Shown: positions 42,137-51,167, counted from the first letter of the stretch. The stretch is 64,000 bases of DNA from JABJOE01 sp964344145 (GCA_964344145.1 CAYFME010000006.1:8894-72893), one strand, 5' to 3'. Translations and numbers: made by a program. Notes: generated by a model from the sequence alone, not told the origin.

Positions 42137-42811
42137 ATGCAGGAAACCTACTCTTATCGCTTCGTTTTAATCAGTGTTATCTATGTTACTGCATTGATGG
42201 TGGCTAACACGGTCGCGTCTAAATTAGTGCTGATCGGACCATTTGTGATCACTGGAGGAATTGTCATCTTCCCGTTGACGTACATTTTTGGTGACATCCT
42301 TACAGAAGTATATGGATACAGAAAATCACGTCGCATCATCTGGCTTGGGTTTTTGTCGCTCGTGATTATGGTCGCCGGCTACATGGCAGTCCAAGCATTG
42401 CCTCATCCTGCGTTTTGGACGAACCAGGAGGCGTACGAATCGATCCTTGGATTTGTTCCGCGCATCGTGATCGCCTCAATGATTGGATATCTCGTTGGTG
42501 AGTTTTCTAATTCAGTCGTGATGTCGATTATGAAGGTACGGATGAAGGGGCGGGCGCTTTGGATGCGGACGATCGGATCAACGATCGTTGGCGAGGGGGT
42601 TGATACATTGATCTTTGTAACGATCGCGTTTGCGGGAATCTTGGCGTGGGGCGAGTTTTGGCAGGTTGTTCTCTCTGGCTATGTTTTGAAGGTTGCCTAT
42701 GAAGTGATTGCGACACCAATCACGTACAAGATCGTGAAGTATCTTAAAAAGACGGAAGACGTCGACGTCTATGATCACGACGTGAACTACAGTCCGTTTG
42801 TTCTGACGTAA
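42137..42811 (+). CDS. yhhQ: VUT-family (queuosine precursor) transporter, copy 2
   Basis: 224 residues with about six membrane helices. Hallmarks are NTVASKLVLIGPFVITGG, FPLTYIFGDILTEVYGYRKS and the late GEGVDTLIFVTIAFAG helix, and it shares its layout with the copy at 22569. It would import queuine or a related deazaguanine. The frame is open from a GTG at 42071, but that extension contains the palindromic element, so the ATG at 42137 is preferred. No ribosome site is seen. Confidence 0.85.
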   Translation: MQETYSYRFVLISVIYVTALMVANTVASKLVLIGPFVITGGIVIFPLTYIFGDILTEVYGYRKSRRIIWLGFLSLVIMVAGYMAVQALPHPAFWTNQEAYESILGFVPRIVIASMIGYLVGEFSNSVVMSIMKVRMKGRALWMRTIGSTIVGEGVDTLIFVTIAFAGILAWGEFWQVVLSGYVLKVAYEVIATPITYKIVKYLKKTEDVDVYDHDVNYSPFVLT

Positions 42812-42816
42812 CCAAG

Positions 42817-42844
42817 AAACCCCTGCCGGAGCGGCGGGGGTTTT
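42817..42844. terminator. Bidirectional terminator between the VUT gene and gatB
   Basis: AAACCCCTGCC, loop, GGCGGGGGTTTT, nearly the same as the miaA terminator. It separates convergent genes. Confidence 0.85.
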
Positions 42845-42846
42845 GG

Positions 42847-44337
42847 TTAGTTTAGTTTTTCTTTGAGAACCTTTTCGGTGAGTTGAGGATCGGCGTTGCC
42901 GCGGGAGGCTTTCATGACTTGGCCGACGAAGAACTTGATCAGCTTCTCATCGCCGTTTTTGTATCGTTCAACTTCTTTTGGATTTTCCTCGATGACTGTG
43001 TCGACCAAAGAGGCGAGGGCTGTGACGTCGTCCAGTCGCTGCGCTCCAAGGTCTTCCATGATGTGCGATGGGTCACCACCCGTCTCGAGCATCTGCCCAA
43101 GGACCTCAAGCCCCTTCGTCCCCGTCAGCTTTCCATCCGCAATCAACGTGATGAACTCAGCAAAGTTCTCAGGGCTGATCTTCATGGTACGGATGCTTCC
43201 TTTGCGCTCGATCAACAATCCCATCAACTTGTTCAAGAGCCATCCGGCTACAAGCTTTGCCAGCGTTTTGCGATGCGCGAGGATATTTTCATCATCAAGC
43301 TCAGGCTTTGCTGTGAGCCACGCGCCAAGCTCGCTCATGGCATGTTCCGTAAAGTCCGCCATCGCAGGATCATCTACCATCATGCGGACGTCTTCTGGCT
43401 TAAAGCCATATTCTTCGACAAACCGCGTTCGCTTCGCGCGAGGCAACTCTGGCAACTCTCGCTCAGCGGCGGTTGCCATGTCGGCCAAGTCCATCGGTGG
43501 AATATCCGGCTCTGGGAAGTAGCGGTAGTCAGCCGAGTCTTCCTTGCTGCGCTGCTCCTCCGTTACCTGCTTGGCATCGTTCCAACCACGCGTTGTCAAA
43601 ACAGACGGCGCTTCGCCAGCTTCCCACAGTCTTGCCTGACGCTTAATCTCATACTCGATTGCACGTTCAACCGCTTTAAACGAGTTCACGTTTTTAATCT
43701 CTGTCTTTGGATAGAGCTTTTCTTCTCCGACTGGCTTGAGAGAAATGTTTACATCGCATCGCAGATGACCCTTTTCCATGTCGCCGTCCGATACACCTAA
43801 GGTACGCGCGATGAGTCGCAACTCCTGCATGTACGCCTTCGCTTGCGCGGCACTAGAGATATCCGGTCGACTCACGATCTCGCAAAGCGGTGATCCGCCG
43901 CGATTGAAATCAACATACGACTTCCCGTCGTCACCATGAATGTTCTTTGCGGCGTCTTCTTCAAGGTGAAGACGTTCAATGCGAATCGTCACCGGCTCTG
44001 CTTCGCCTGGCACATCTAAATCAACAGAACCGTCATGCATGATCGGCAAGTCGAACTGCGAGATCTGGTAGGCCTTTGGAAGGTCAGGGTAGAAGTAGTG
44101 CTTGCGATCGAACTTCGAGTGCGGCGTGATCTCACCACCGAGCGCCAACCCAAGTAACACCGCCCATCGCACCGCCTGCTCGTTTGGCACCGGCAGCACG
44201 CCGGGGTGACCAACACAGATAGGGCAGATGTTCACGTTTGGCGTAGCAACTTCTTCGTTTGAACAGCCGCAAAACAACTTGCTCTTGGTGGCAAGTTGGA
44301 TATGTGTTTCCAATCCAATGACAGGTTCAAGCTTCAT
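42847..44337 (-). CDS. gatB: Asp/Glu-tRNA amidotransferase subunit B
   Basis: 496 residues. GLETHIQLATKSKLFCGC and CPICVGHPG (zinc cysteines) mark the N-terminus, followed by the GatB cradle domain (FDRKHYFYPDLPKAYQISQ) and a C-terminal YqeY-like domain. GatB works with GatA and GatC to convert Glu-tRNA(Gln) and Asp-tRNA(Asn). Neither partner gene is in the window. Confidence 0.96.
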   Translation of the reverse strand: MKLEPVIGLETHIQLATKSKLFCGCSNEEVATPNVNICPICVGHPGVLPVPNEQAVRWAVLLGLALGGEITPHSKFDRKHYFYPDLPKAYQISQFDLPIMHDGSVDLDVPGEAEPVTIRIERLHLEEDAAKNIHGDDGKSYVDFNRGGSPLCEIVSRPDISSAAQAKAYMQELRLIARTLGVSDGDMEKGHLRCDVNISLKPVGEEKLYPKTEIKNVNSFKAVERAIEYEIKRQARLWEAGEAPSVLTTRGWNDAKQVTEEQRSKEDSADYRYFPEPDIPPMDLADMATAAERELPELPRAKRTRFVEEYGFKPEDVRMMVDDPAMADFTEHAMSELGAWLTAKPELDDENILAHRKTLAKLVAGWLLNKLMGLLIERKGSIRTMKISPENFAEFITLIADGKLTGTKGLEVLGQMLETGGDPSHIMEDLGAQRLDDVTALASLVDTVIEENPKEVERYKNGDEKLIKFFVGQVMKASRGNADPQLTEKVLKEKLN

Positions 44338-44370
44338 ACGCGGGCAGTGTAGGCCAAAAGGACAAGGAGT

Positions 44371-45090
44371 TCAAGCCTTGAGATCCTGGAACATCAGAAC
44401 CCAATAAATCAGAAATGCGGGCAGAAAGAGGATATCCAGCAGCTGGAAGGAAATGATCTCCAGCAGCGTAGGTTGTGTTTCAATAAAAAAGGTAAAGAGA
44501 TCCAGTCCGCGGATATTCGCAAAGGCTACGGCAACGAATCCGGCGAGCAGGGCGTAGGGAAGACCGATCATCAGCACGCCGCCGAGCAATCGTTTCAGCA
44601 GCATCCATGTTTGTTTCTTCGTGCGCTTCACGCTTTCTTTAAGCGCGGCGATCGGATCGAGCTTTTCGCGAACAACGAGGATTTGTGCGTAGGACAGGCG
44701 AACGATGACGATGAGTCCCGGGACAATCAACAGAACCAATCCAATAGCGGTTATGACGTTCACGACGATCGACAAGAAAAGATACGGTATGAAGAGCTTC
44801 CATGCTTGCTTGCTCACGGCGCGTGGTCGCAAACGTTTCTTGTTTTGTAGCAGAGGCGTGATCTTGATGATCACAATCGTCAACCACGTGCCGATGATCA
44901 GTCCAAGCGTACCGTTGATGACCTGGACGATGTCCACCATGTCACCGGGCGAGGCGAGGGAAAGCAAAACAGAAAGTGCCATGGGAACCAATAGCCACGC
45001 ACTGTAGCCAATGAAGACTGTTGCGTGGCGTAGGTACAGGGACCAGCTATCTTTTGAAAGATCAGCCACGGTTGGCTTTGAGGCTTCCAT
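44371..45090 (-). CDS. Multi-helix membrane protein (paralogue of the next gene)
   Basis: About 239 residues with ~6 hydrophobic helices. The mid-region LLLIVPGLIVIVRLSYAQI, followed by a basic loop (PIAALKESVKRTKKQTW), has the same layout as the protein encoded at 45062, so they are probably distant paralogues. It overlaps the preceding gene by 29 bases. It resembles YciC/DUF975-like integral membrane proteins; function unknown. Confidence 0.65.
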   Translation of the reverse strand: MEASKPTVADLSKDSWSLYLRHATVFIGYSAWLLVPMALSVLLSLASPGDMVDIVQVINGTLGLIIGTWLTIVIIKITPLLQNKKRLRPRAVSKQAWKLFIPYLFLSIVVNVITAIGLVLLIVPGLIVIVRLSYAQILVVREKLDPIAALKESVKRTKKQTWMLLKRLLGGVLMIGLPYALLAGFVAVAFANIRGLDLFTFFIETQPTLLEIISFQLLDILFLPAFLIYWVLMFQDLKA

Positions 45091-45949
45091 AGAGCAACTG
45101 GTCGGCAATGATAAACAGTGGTGGATACAGGACGCGAATACCTGTCGTGAGAGCGACCGTTACGATGAGTCCAGCATACAGACCGAAGGTTGGTCCGAGG
45201 TTGTGCAGACTGCCGACGATGAGGGTGAGCAGCAGACCGACGATGATCTCCACAACGATCACTCCAGCTCCAAAGACGATCTTTGGAATCAAGATACGCC
45301 ACAGCGTTGCCCAGAAGCGCCCATCACTCACGCGGAACGATTCTTTCAGTGCCGTGACACCACCCTTGCCATCCAACAGCATAGCGTAACCAGCAAACGC
45401 GAGGCGTACGGAAAGCCATATGGTCAGTACGAGTGCGGCTAGTGTTCCAAGGAAGGTGAGCAAGAATCCGAGGGAGTTGAAAATGAGGCTGTTCCAGAAG
45501 AGCGCTCCGATGAGCAGGAGGAATCCTGGAACGATGAGCAAGACGGGTGCGACTGAGGCGACGCTTTTGAGAATCATGACCCAGAGATACACAAAGAAGT
45601 CTTGCCATGAACGTCGAGAGAGCTCCTTGAACGTGTACTTTTTGTTTGAGATATGAAAATCAACACCGCGTACCAGGTTCATATAGATCCAGATGGAGGT
45701 GATAGGGATGGCAAAGACGGAGATGCCGACGGCCAAGGCGAACGCGATAATCGTTGCCTGCTCGGGGCTACCTCCGACAATTGACGCGATCGTCTCCGTC
45801 TCGCCGTCAGGCAGTAGGACGAGTCGCAGGATGACAAAAACGCCGACCAAGAATCCCCACAATGAGATTTTCATCAATGGTTTGAAGTTCTTGGTGTAGA
45901 CGTCCCAGGTTCGGTCAATGATTTGTCCGATGGAGATAAGATTGGCCAT
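45062..45949 (-). CDS. Multi-helix membrane protein
   Basis: 295 residues with ~6 hydrophobic helices. An amphipathic N-terminus (IGQIIDRTWDVYTKNFKPLM) is followed by helix pairs, LLIVPGFLLLIGALFW and a GGVTALKESFRVSDGRFWATL loop. The pattern occurs in YciC/DUF975-like proteins. It overlaps the tmk 3' end by 35 bases and the next gene by 29, so translation is coupled. Its function is not visible in the sequence. Confidence 0.65.
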   Translation of the reverse strand: MANLISIGQIIDRTWDVYTKNFKPLMKISLWGFLVGVFVILRLVLLPDGETETIASIVGGSPEQATIIAFALAVGISVFAIPITSIWIYMNLVRGVDFHISNKKYTFKELSRRSWQDFFVYLWVMILKSVASVAPVLLIVPGFLLLIGALFWNSLIFNSLGFLLTFLGTLAALVLTIWLSVRLAFAGYAMLLDGKGGVTALKESFRVSDGRFWATLWRILIPKIVFGAGVIVVEIIVGLLLTLIVGSLHNLGPTFGLYAGLIVTVALTTGIRVLYPPLFIIADQLLYGSLKANRG

Positions 45950-46616
45950 ACGAAATGTGGGGTAAGATTGCGTTCCACACGAGCTCGTGAATGTCTTCGC
46001 GGCTCAGGAGCTGCTCGTCCTGAACGCATTCGATCCGGTGGAAGTTATCAAAACAGTTAACGATTTCTAAATAGGATTGTTCGGCGGCGATAAGGTGCGT
46101 GTGATCATCTTCGTGTATGTCTTTTTTTAAGTTGCTTTTGTATTCGCGTTCCTTCATGAGCTCGATGGTCGTGCGTGCCGGAACATGAAGGACGATGTTG
46201 ATGTCGGGTTTTGGAATGCCCATGAGTTCGTGCTCAAACTCCATTTCCCATTGGAAGAAGGCTTGGCGCTCAAGAGGGTCGTCTATCTTGGAACCCTGAT
46301 GCCCCATGTTCGACCCGACGTAACGGTCAGCCACAACATGCGTTCCAGCATCGAGCCAGTCTCGAATTTGGAATGAAGCATCAAATCGATCAACGGCGTA
46401 AAGCACGGAGGCTTGATGGGCGGTCACCTCGTGTGCATGACCATATTTCCCCTCAAGGTACTCTTCCAGCGCTCCAGCGCTTTTGTGTCCATACTTTGGA
46501 AAAGAGATCGTTTCTACGGGAAGTCCTTCGTTGCGGAATCGCTGTACCAAAAGGTTTGTCTGGGTGGCTTTTCCAGATCCATCCGTCCCATCGATGACGA
46601 TCAATCGACCTCGCAT
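45915..46616 (-). CDS. tmk: Thymidylate kinase
   Basis: 233 residues. P-loop DGTDGSGKATQ, the DRY/DRYVGSNMGHQG motif (VVADRYVGSN) and a LID region are present. It converts dTMP to dTDP. The lysine after the P-loop Gly is kept and GKA replaces the usual GKS/T, a variant seen in some relatives. A promoter TTGGAA-18-TATACT with 9 bases to the ATG is upstream. It is 19 bases after the dut stop on the same strand. Confidence 0.9.
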   Translation of the reverse strand: MRGRLIVIDGTDGSGKATQTNLLVQRFRNEGLPVETISFPKYGHKSAGALEEYLEGKYGHAHEVTAHQASVLYAVDRFDASFQIRDWLDAGTHVVADRYVGSNMGHQGSKIDDPLERQAFFQWEMEFEHELMGIPKPDINIVLHVPARTTIELMKEREYKSNLKKDIHEDDHTHLIAAEQSYLEIVNCFDNFHRIECVQDEQLLSREDIHELVWNAILPHISYGQSYLHRTNH

Positions 46617-46625
46617 GTCGTGTGC

Positions 46626-46655
46626 AGTATATCAGCTATTGTCCGGTTGTTCCAA
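46626..46655 (-). promoter_or_regulatory. Near-leaderless tmk promoter
   Basis: On the minus strand TTGGAA, 18 bases, TATACT, then 9 bases to the ATG at 46616. It lies partly in the dut 3' end. Confidence 0.6.
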
Positions 46656-47067
46656 AGCCCCCACGACTTTCTGCTGCGAGCTCTTCTACTTCTTCAAACG
46701 TCGGCTTTGCCACAGGAAGGATCATTCCTTGGGCAACACGATCTCCGGCCTTGAGCTCTACCGGTTCGTCGCTGATGTTTTCAATGAGTAAATGGATTTC
46801 GTCTTCTGGTCCAGAGTAGTCTTGATCAATAATCCCGACGCTGTTAGCAAGGTCAATGCGCTTCTTTGGCGGGTTGGACGAGCGAGAGGCGAGTACGAGC
46901 GCGTGACCCTCGGGAACTTCGATAACAAGCCCAGTGCGAGCCATAACAAAGCTTCGAGGGGCGATGTTCGTGTCTTCCACCAATCCAAGGTCAAAGGCAA
47001 CGGCGCCTGAAGTCTTGTACTCAGGGATCACTGCGTCGGGATGTGTGCGTCGAAAACGGATATTCAT
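46636..47067 (-). CDS. dut: dUTP diphosphatase
   Basis: About 143 residues. The five dUTPase motifs are visible: SGAVAFDLG, LASRSSNPPK, NSVGIIDQDYSG, GDRVAQGMIL and the C-terminal ESRGGFGTTG. It cleaves dUTP to dUMP, the substrate of ThyA encoded on the opposite strand. The ATG at 47067 is preferred; TAAAAT lies 8 bases before it. Confidence 0.93.
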   Translation of the reverse strand: MNIRFRRTHPDAVIPEYKTSGAVAFDLGLVEDTNIAPRSFVMARTGLVIEVPEGHALVLASRSSNPPKKRIDLANSVGIIDQDYSGPEDEIHLLIENISDEPVELKAGDRVAQGMILPVAKPTFEEVEELAAESRGGFGTTGQ

Positions 47068-47168
47068 ACGGCAGCATTTTAGCACGTCGTGAACGATACT
47101 CATCCACACCTATTATTGAACGACATCGGCGCATTTCCTAAGCTGTGCTCAGGAGGTAGTTGCGTACC

Positions 47169-48083
47169 ATGCTTGCGCAGGTGCCTCTTTATAAACAGAA
47201 CAATGATCTTATGCGCGCGTATCATGATCTTGTTGAGATGATTCTCAATGAGGGTCGGCTCAAAAAGAATCGCACAGGCGTTGGCGCCTATACGGTGGCA
47301 GGAGCGATGTTCGCGCACGAGATGGAGGAAGGTTTTCCACTTCTGACAACCAAGAAAGTTCCGTTCCGATTGGTTGCCTCTGAATTGGAGTTTTTTATTA
47401 ACGCGATCACGGATAAACAGTGGTTGATCGATCGGAACAATCACATCTGGGACGAATGGGCGCATCCACAGAAAGCACCATATGGACACGATGACGAATC
47501 AAAGCGAAGGATGATGGAGGAGCGCGATCTGGGTGCCATTTACGGCTTCCAATGGCGTCACTACAACGCTCCGTACGAGCATTATCATACGGACTACACG
47601 GGTAAGGGATATGATCAGCTGCAGAAGCTTGTTGATACGCTGAAAACGGATCCCGCAGACCGACGGATGATTGTCTCCGCCTGGAATCCTTTGATGATGG
47701 ATCAAATGGGGCTTCCGCCGTGTCATTACGGCTTTCAGGTGACAGTGATTGGCGACAGACTTAATCTGATGTGGAATCAGCGGTCGATTGATACTATGCT
47801 TGGACTGCCATTTAATATTGCGAGTTACGGTTTACTTCTTCATCTCCTTGCGAAAGAGTCGGGATTTAAGGAGGGTCGATTGGTCGGATTTTTGGGTGAC
47901 GTTCATATTTACGAGAATCACGTTGAAGGGGCGCGAGAGCAGTTAGCGCGTGACCCAGACCAATACGCGTTGCCAAAGATCCAGACAGATTCGTTTACTT
48001 CAATTTTCGATTGGGAGTACAAGGATTCAGAAATTCTTGAATACAAAAGTTATCCGCGCATCAGGTTTGAGATTGCGGTATGA
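47169..48083 (+). CDS. thyA: Thymidylate synthase
   Basis: About 304 residues. The catalytic Cys is in LPPCHYGFQV, with NRTGVGAYTVAG at the N-terminus and the DRRMIVSAWNP segment. It methylates dUMP to dTMP using methylene-tetrahydrofolate. AGGAGGT at 47151 is 12 bases from the ATG at 47169; the in-frame TTG at 47160 is too close. It overlaps the reductase gene by ATGA. Confidence 0.95.
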   Translation: MLAQVPLYKQNNDLMRAYHDLVEMILNEGRLKKNRTGVGAYTVAGAMFAHEMEEGFPLLTTKKVPFRLVASELEFFINAITDKQWLIDRNNHIWDEWAHPQKAPYGHDDESKRRMMEERDLGAIYGFQWRHYNAPYEHYHTDYTGKGYDQLQKLVDTLKTDPADRRMIVSAWNPLMMDQMGLPPCHYGFQVTVIGDRLNLMWNQRSIDTMLGLPFNIASYGLLLHLLAKESGFKEGRLVGFLGDVHIYENHVEGAREQLARDPDQYALPKIQTDSFTSIFDWEYKDSEILEYKSYPRIRFEIAV

Positions 48084-48583
48084 ACACATTTATTATAGCC
48101 GCGATGTCAGTCAATGGCATGATCGCGCAAGCGCCCGGGCAAGTTTCTCTCGACTGGACCAGCAAGGAGGATCTTGCTTTTTTTGTGAGCAAGACAAAAG
48201 AAGCGCGTGCGATGGTGATGGGGCGCAAGACGTTTGAGACCATTGGCAAGCCGCTGAAGGGTCGACTGATCAAAGTGATGACACGTGACGTTTCTGGTCG
48301 CGAGGATATCCCGGATCAAGTTGAATGGACGAGAGACGAGCCAGCTGCGATTGTAAGGCAGCTCGAAGGGCGCGGATACGATCAGGTTGCCATTGTCGGA
48401 GGGGGAGAAGTATACCGATTGTTTCTGGAATCTGGACTTGTGACTGATCTTTATCTCACCGTCGAACCAGTTCTCTTTGGCAACGGCACTCCGTTCGTTC
48501 AAGGCTTTGATCGTATCGATGCAACCCTAGAGAGCGTCGAACGTCTCGGTGACCAATCTGTTCTTCTGCACTACAGTCTTTAA
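48080..48583 (+). CDS. folA: Dihydrofolate reductase
   Basis: 167 residues. IIAAMSVNGMIA, WTSKEDLAFF, VMGRKTFETIGKPLKGR and VAIVGGGEVYRLF match dihydrofolate reductase. It regenerates tetrahydrofolate after ThyA. Its ATG overlaps the thyA stop (ATGA), so translation is coupled. The RibD C-terminal domain is a related fold, but the short length and thyA partner favour FolA. Confidence 0.9.
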   Translation: MNTFIIAAMSVNGMIAQAPGQVSLDWTSKEDLAFFVSKTKEARAMVMGRKTFETIGKPLKGRLIKVMTRDVSGREDIPDQVEWTRDEPAAIVRQLEGRGYDQVAIVGGGEVYRLFLESGLVTDLYLTVEPVLFGNGTPFVQGFDRIDATLESVERLGDQSVLLHYSL

Positions 48584-48593
48584 GGATATCTGA

Positions 48594-48599
48594 TAAACT
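48594..48599 (+). promoter_or_regulatory. Candidate -10 box of the dCTP deaminase gene
   Basis: TAAACT with 7 bases to the ATG at 48607. It is the same box as at recG. The -35 region is poor. Confidence 0.35.
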
Positions 48600-48606
48600 G
48601 ATGCAT

Positions 48607-49781
48607 ATGCCTGACAACCTCATGAATACTCCGTCTGTCACATCGGCTGCGCCAATGCCGACCACTGTTTCTAGCCTAAACCCGGGCGTTTCGGGTGCGT
48701 TGGCGATCCAGGACATTCGTCAGCTGATGCAAGAAGGAAGGATTTTAGAGGCACGTCCGGAGCATCTTCAGCCGGCGTCGATGGACCTATCGTTGTCGGG
48801 CGAGGTGTACCGCATGCGAGGAAGTTTCTTGCCGCGTCGTGGAGAGAAAATTCGCGACATTCTCAAGGACGCTGTTTTGTTTCCAGCCAACCTTCAGCAG
48901 CCGCTGGAGCTTAACGGCATCTATTGGATTCGCTTGAACGAGTCGTTGCGCCTTCCTGAGCACATTCATGCGTTGACGAACAACAAGTCGTCGTCAGGTC
49001 GCGTGAACTTGCAGACGAGATTGATCATCAATGGTGTGTCATCGTTTGACTACATTCCTCGCGGCTACGAAGGAGAGCTTTGGCTTGAGGTGATTCCTAA
49101 GTCGTTCCCAGTAAAGCTCGCGCATGGTGAGCGATTGAACCAGATTCGGTTTTTTGGAAACGATGCTCGCTTGTCTCCGGCAGAGTACGTGAAGGCGCAC
49201 GAGACCTACGGACTGTTGCGTGATCTCCAAGGCAATATAATGGACCTCTCCGACAAGGGGCATATGGCATCGATTACGATGACCATCGACCTCTCACAGC
49301 ATGAGATCATTGGATACAAATGTAGTCCAACCACTTCTCGGGTGTTGGACTTCTCTCGGCGAGATCATGAACCAAGTGAGTTTTTTGAGCCGATGCACAG
49401 GCCGGCAAACGGTCAGATTGTTCTGAAGCGCGATGAATTCTATATCTTGGCAACAAAAGAAGCGGTGCGTATTCCAAATGAGTTCTCAGGGCAGATGTCC
49501 GCTTATGACGTCACCAAAGGCGAGTTCCGATCGCATTATGCCGGGTTCTTTGACCCGGGGTTCGGGTACGGACCAAATGGGGAAGTACAGGGAAAACAGG
49601 GCGTGCTAGAAGTATTCACCCATGACAATGACTTTGTTCTTCGCGATGGTCAGCCGATCTGTGGAATCGTCTACGAGAGGCTATCCCAGGTGACCGATAC
49701 GCCTTACGGCTCAGGCGGACTGGGATCAAACTATTTCCAACAGACCGGCCCACGACTTTCGAAGCATTTTAAACAGGTTTA
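48607..49781 (+). CDS. dcd: Two-domain dCTP deaminase, reaching the scaffold gap
   Basis: About 391 residues up to the gap. Two dUTPase/DCD-like halves are visible: LQPASMDLSLSGEVYRMRG and the NNKSSSGRVN site in the first, and RPANGQIVLKRDEFYILATKEA and GFFDPGFGYGP in the second. It matches the long bacterial 2'-deoxycytidine 5'-triphosphate deaminase. It turns dCTP into dUTP for the dut-thyA route. The final readable codon is TA followed by N, so the stop is probably there and the gene nearly complete. The start may also be the ATG at 48601. Confidence 0.85.
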
Positions 49782-49881
49782 NNNNNNNNNNNNNNNNNNN
49801 NNNNNNNNNNNNNNNNNNNNNNNNNNNNNNNNNNNNNNNNNNNNNNNNNNNNNNNNNNNNNNNNNNNNNNNNNNNNNNNNN
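49782..49881. other. Scaffold gap of 100 N
   Basis: Exactly 100 N, the usual placeholder for unknown size. It separates the end of dcd from the stop of rplA. Any genes or terminator in the real gap are lost, and the join itself is not proven. Confidence 0.98.
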
Positions 49882-50571
49882 TTAAAGCGTTGACGTATCG
49901 ATTTTCACGGCCGGTCCCATGCTCGAGGAGATGGTTGCGGACTTGATGTAGATGCCTTTGGCAGCCGATGGCTTTGCCTTTTTCACGGCTTCTACAACGA
50001 CGTTCGTATTCTCCAGAAGCTGCTTCTCTTCAAACGACGCCTTTCCAACAATCATGTGAATGTTCGACGTGTTGTCGGTCTTAAATGAGACCTTTCCACC
50101 TTTCTGCTCCTTCACCATCTTGGCGACGTCTGGTCCGACGGTATCGGTCTTTGGGTTTGGCATGAGTCCTCGTGGTCCAAGAACGCGAGCGGCCTTGGCA
50201 AGCTTTGGCATCATGGATGGCACGGCTACAGCGACGTCAAACTCGATGATTCCTTTCTTCACGATCTTGTCGATGACTTCCTCGGTTCCAACAACATCCG
50301 CTCCAGCATCCTTTGCCGCTGTCTCATTTGCTGAGTCAACAAAGGCTGCTACGCGAACCGTCTTTCCGGATCCGTGAGGGAGAACAACGGTTGGGCGGAT
50401 TTGCTGATCGCTTTGCTTTGGATCAATGCCCAAGTTCATGCAGACCTCGATGGTCTCGTCGAACTTGGCGGTGGCATTCTTCTTGGTAAGTGCGATCGCT
50501 TCTTCCAAAGAATACTGCTTGTCGCTCTCAACAGCCGTTGAGGCCTCCTTGAATCGTTTTGATTTTGGCAT
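49882..50571 (-). CDS. rplA: 50S ribosomal protein L1
   Basis: 229 residues. VLPHGSGKTVRVA, VLGPRGLMPNPKTDTV (L1 signature) and GKVSFKTDNTSNIHMIVGK are all present. The stop directly abuts the N gap but is complete. It is preceded by rplK; the two are separated by a palindromic element. In many bacteria L1 represses translation of its own operon. Confidence 0.96.
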   Translation of the reverse strand: MPKSKRFKEASTAVESDKQYSLEEAIALTKKNATAKFDETIEVCMNLGIDPKQSDQQIRPTVVLPHGSGKTVRVAAFVDSANETAAKDAGADVVGTEEVIDKIVKKGIIEFDVAVAVPSMMPKLAKAARVLGPRGLMPNPKTDTVGPDVAKMVKEQKGGKVSFKTDNTSNIHMIVGKASFEEKQLLENTNVVVEAVKKAKPSAAKGIYIKSATISSSMGPAVKIDTSTL

Positions 50572-50615
50572 AGATAGTAGTGGTTCAAACGCCTTTTGGC
50601 TCCCACGTGCTTAGT

Positions 50616-50677
50616 CCATCTCGAGCGTCAGCGAGAGATCTATTCGCGAATAGATTTCTCCCTGCGGTCGAAATGGG
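50616..50677 (-). repeat. Dispersed palindromic element, family A, reverse copy
   Basis: The reverse complement of the 28849 element, with arms CCATCTCGAGCGTCAG.../...CGGTCGAAATGG and a central CTATTCGCGAATAG. It lies between rplK and rplA. Confidence 0.8.
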
Positions 50678-50683
50678 AATTTC

Positions 50684-51109
50684 TTATCGGATCTCAACAC
50701 CCATTTGCTTGCACGTTCCAGCAACGACTTTCATCGCTTGCTCGACGTCATTGGTGTTGAGGTCTGGCAGTTTAATTTCTGCAATTTCTTTAAGTTGCGC
50801 ACGTGTGATCGTGCCGACTTTCTCCGTGTTCGGTTTTCCAGAGCCCTTCTTAATCTTTGCGGCCTTTTTGATCAGGTCAGATGCGGGAGGGGTCTTCAGG
50901 ATGAACTCAAACGAGCGATCTTCGTAGATCGTTACAACAGCTGGCACAACCTCACCACGACGATCTTGCGTCGCATTGTTGAAGTCGTTTACGAACTGCT
51001 GAATATTAACACCGTGCTGAGACAGGGCTGGTCCAAGTGGTGGGGCAGGCGTAGCTGCTCCCCCCATGGCCTGGACCTTCATGGTCGTCAAAATGGGCTT
51101 CTTTGCCAT
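50684..51109 (-). CDS. rplK: 50S ribosomal protein L11
   Basis: 141 residues, the normal length. PPLGPALSQHGVNIQQFV (with AAPAPPLGP-like start) and the C-terminal rRNA-binding part with GTITRAQLKEIAEIK are present. L11 forms the GTPase-associated centre. It has its own promoter after a terminator that follows nusG, so nusG and rplK are separate units here. Confidence 0.97.
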   Translation of the reverse strand: MAKKPILTTMKVQAMGGAATPAPPLGPALSQHGVNIQQFVNDFNNATQDRRGEVVPAVVTIYEDRSFEFILKTPPASDLIKKAAKIKKGSGKPNTEKVGTITRAQLKEIAEIKLPDLNTNDVEQAMKVVAGTCKQMGVEIR

Positions 51110-51167
51110 ACGAGTAAGTGTTTACAGTGGATTCCCAATGGGCAACCACCTCGTTATTAGTGGCGCA

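Noticed and set aside
48060..48090. UGA read as an amino acid (as in Gracilibacteria/Absconditabacteria)
   Set aside because: thyA ends in TGA exactly where the overlapping folA starts, and other normal-length genes also end at TGA.
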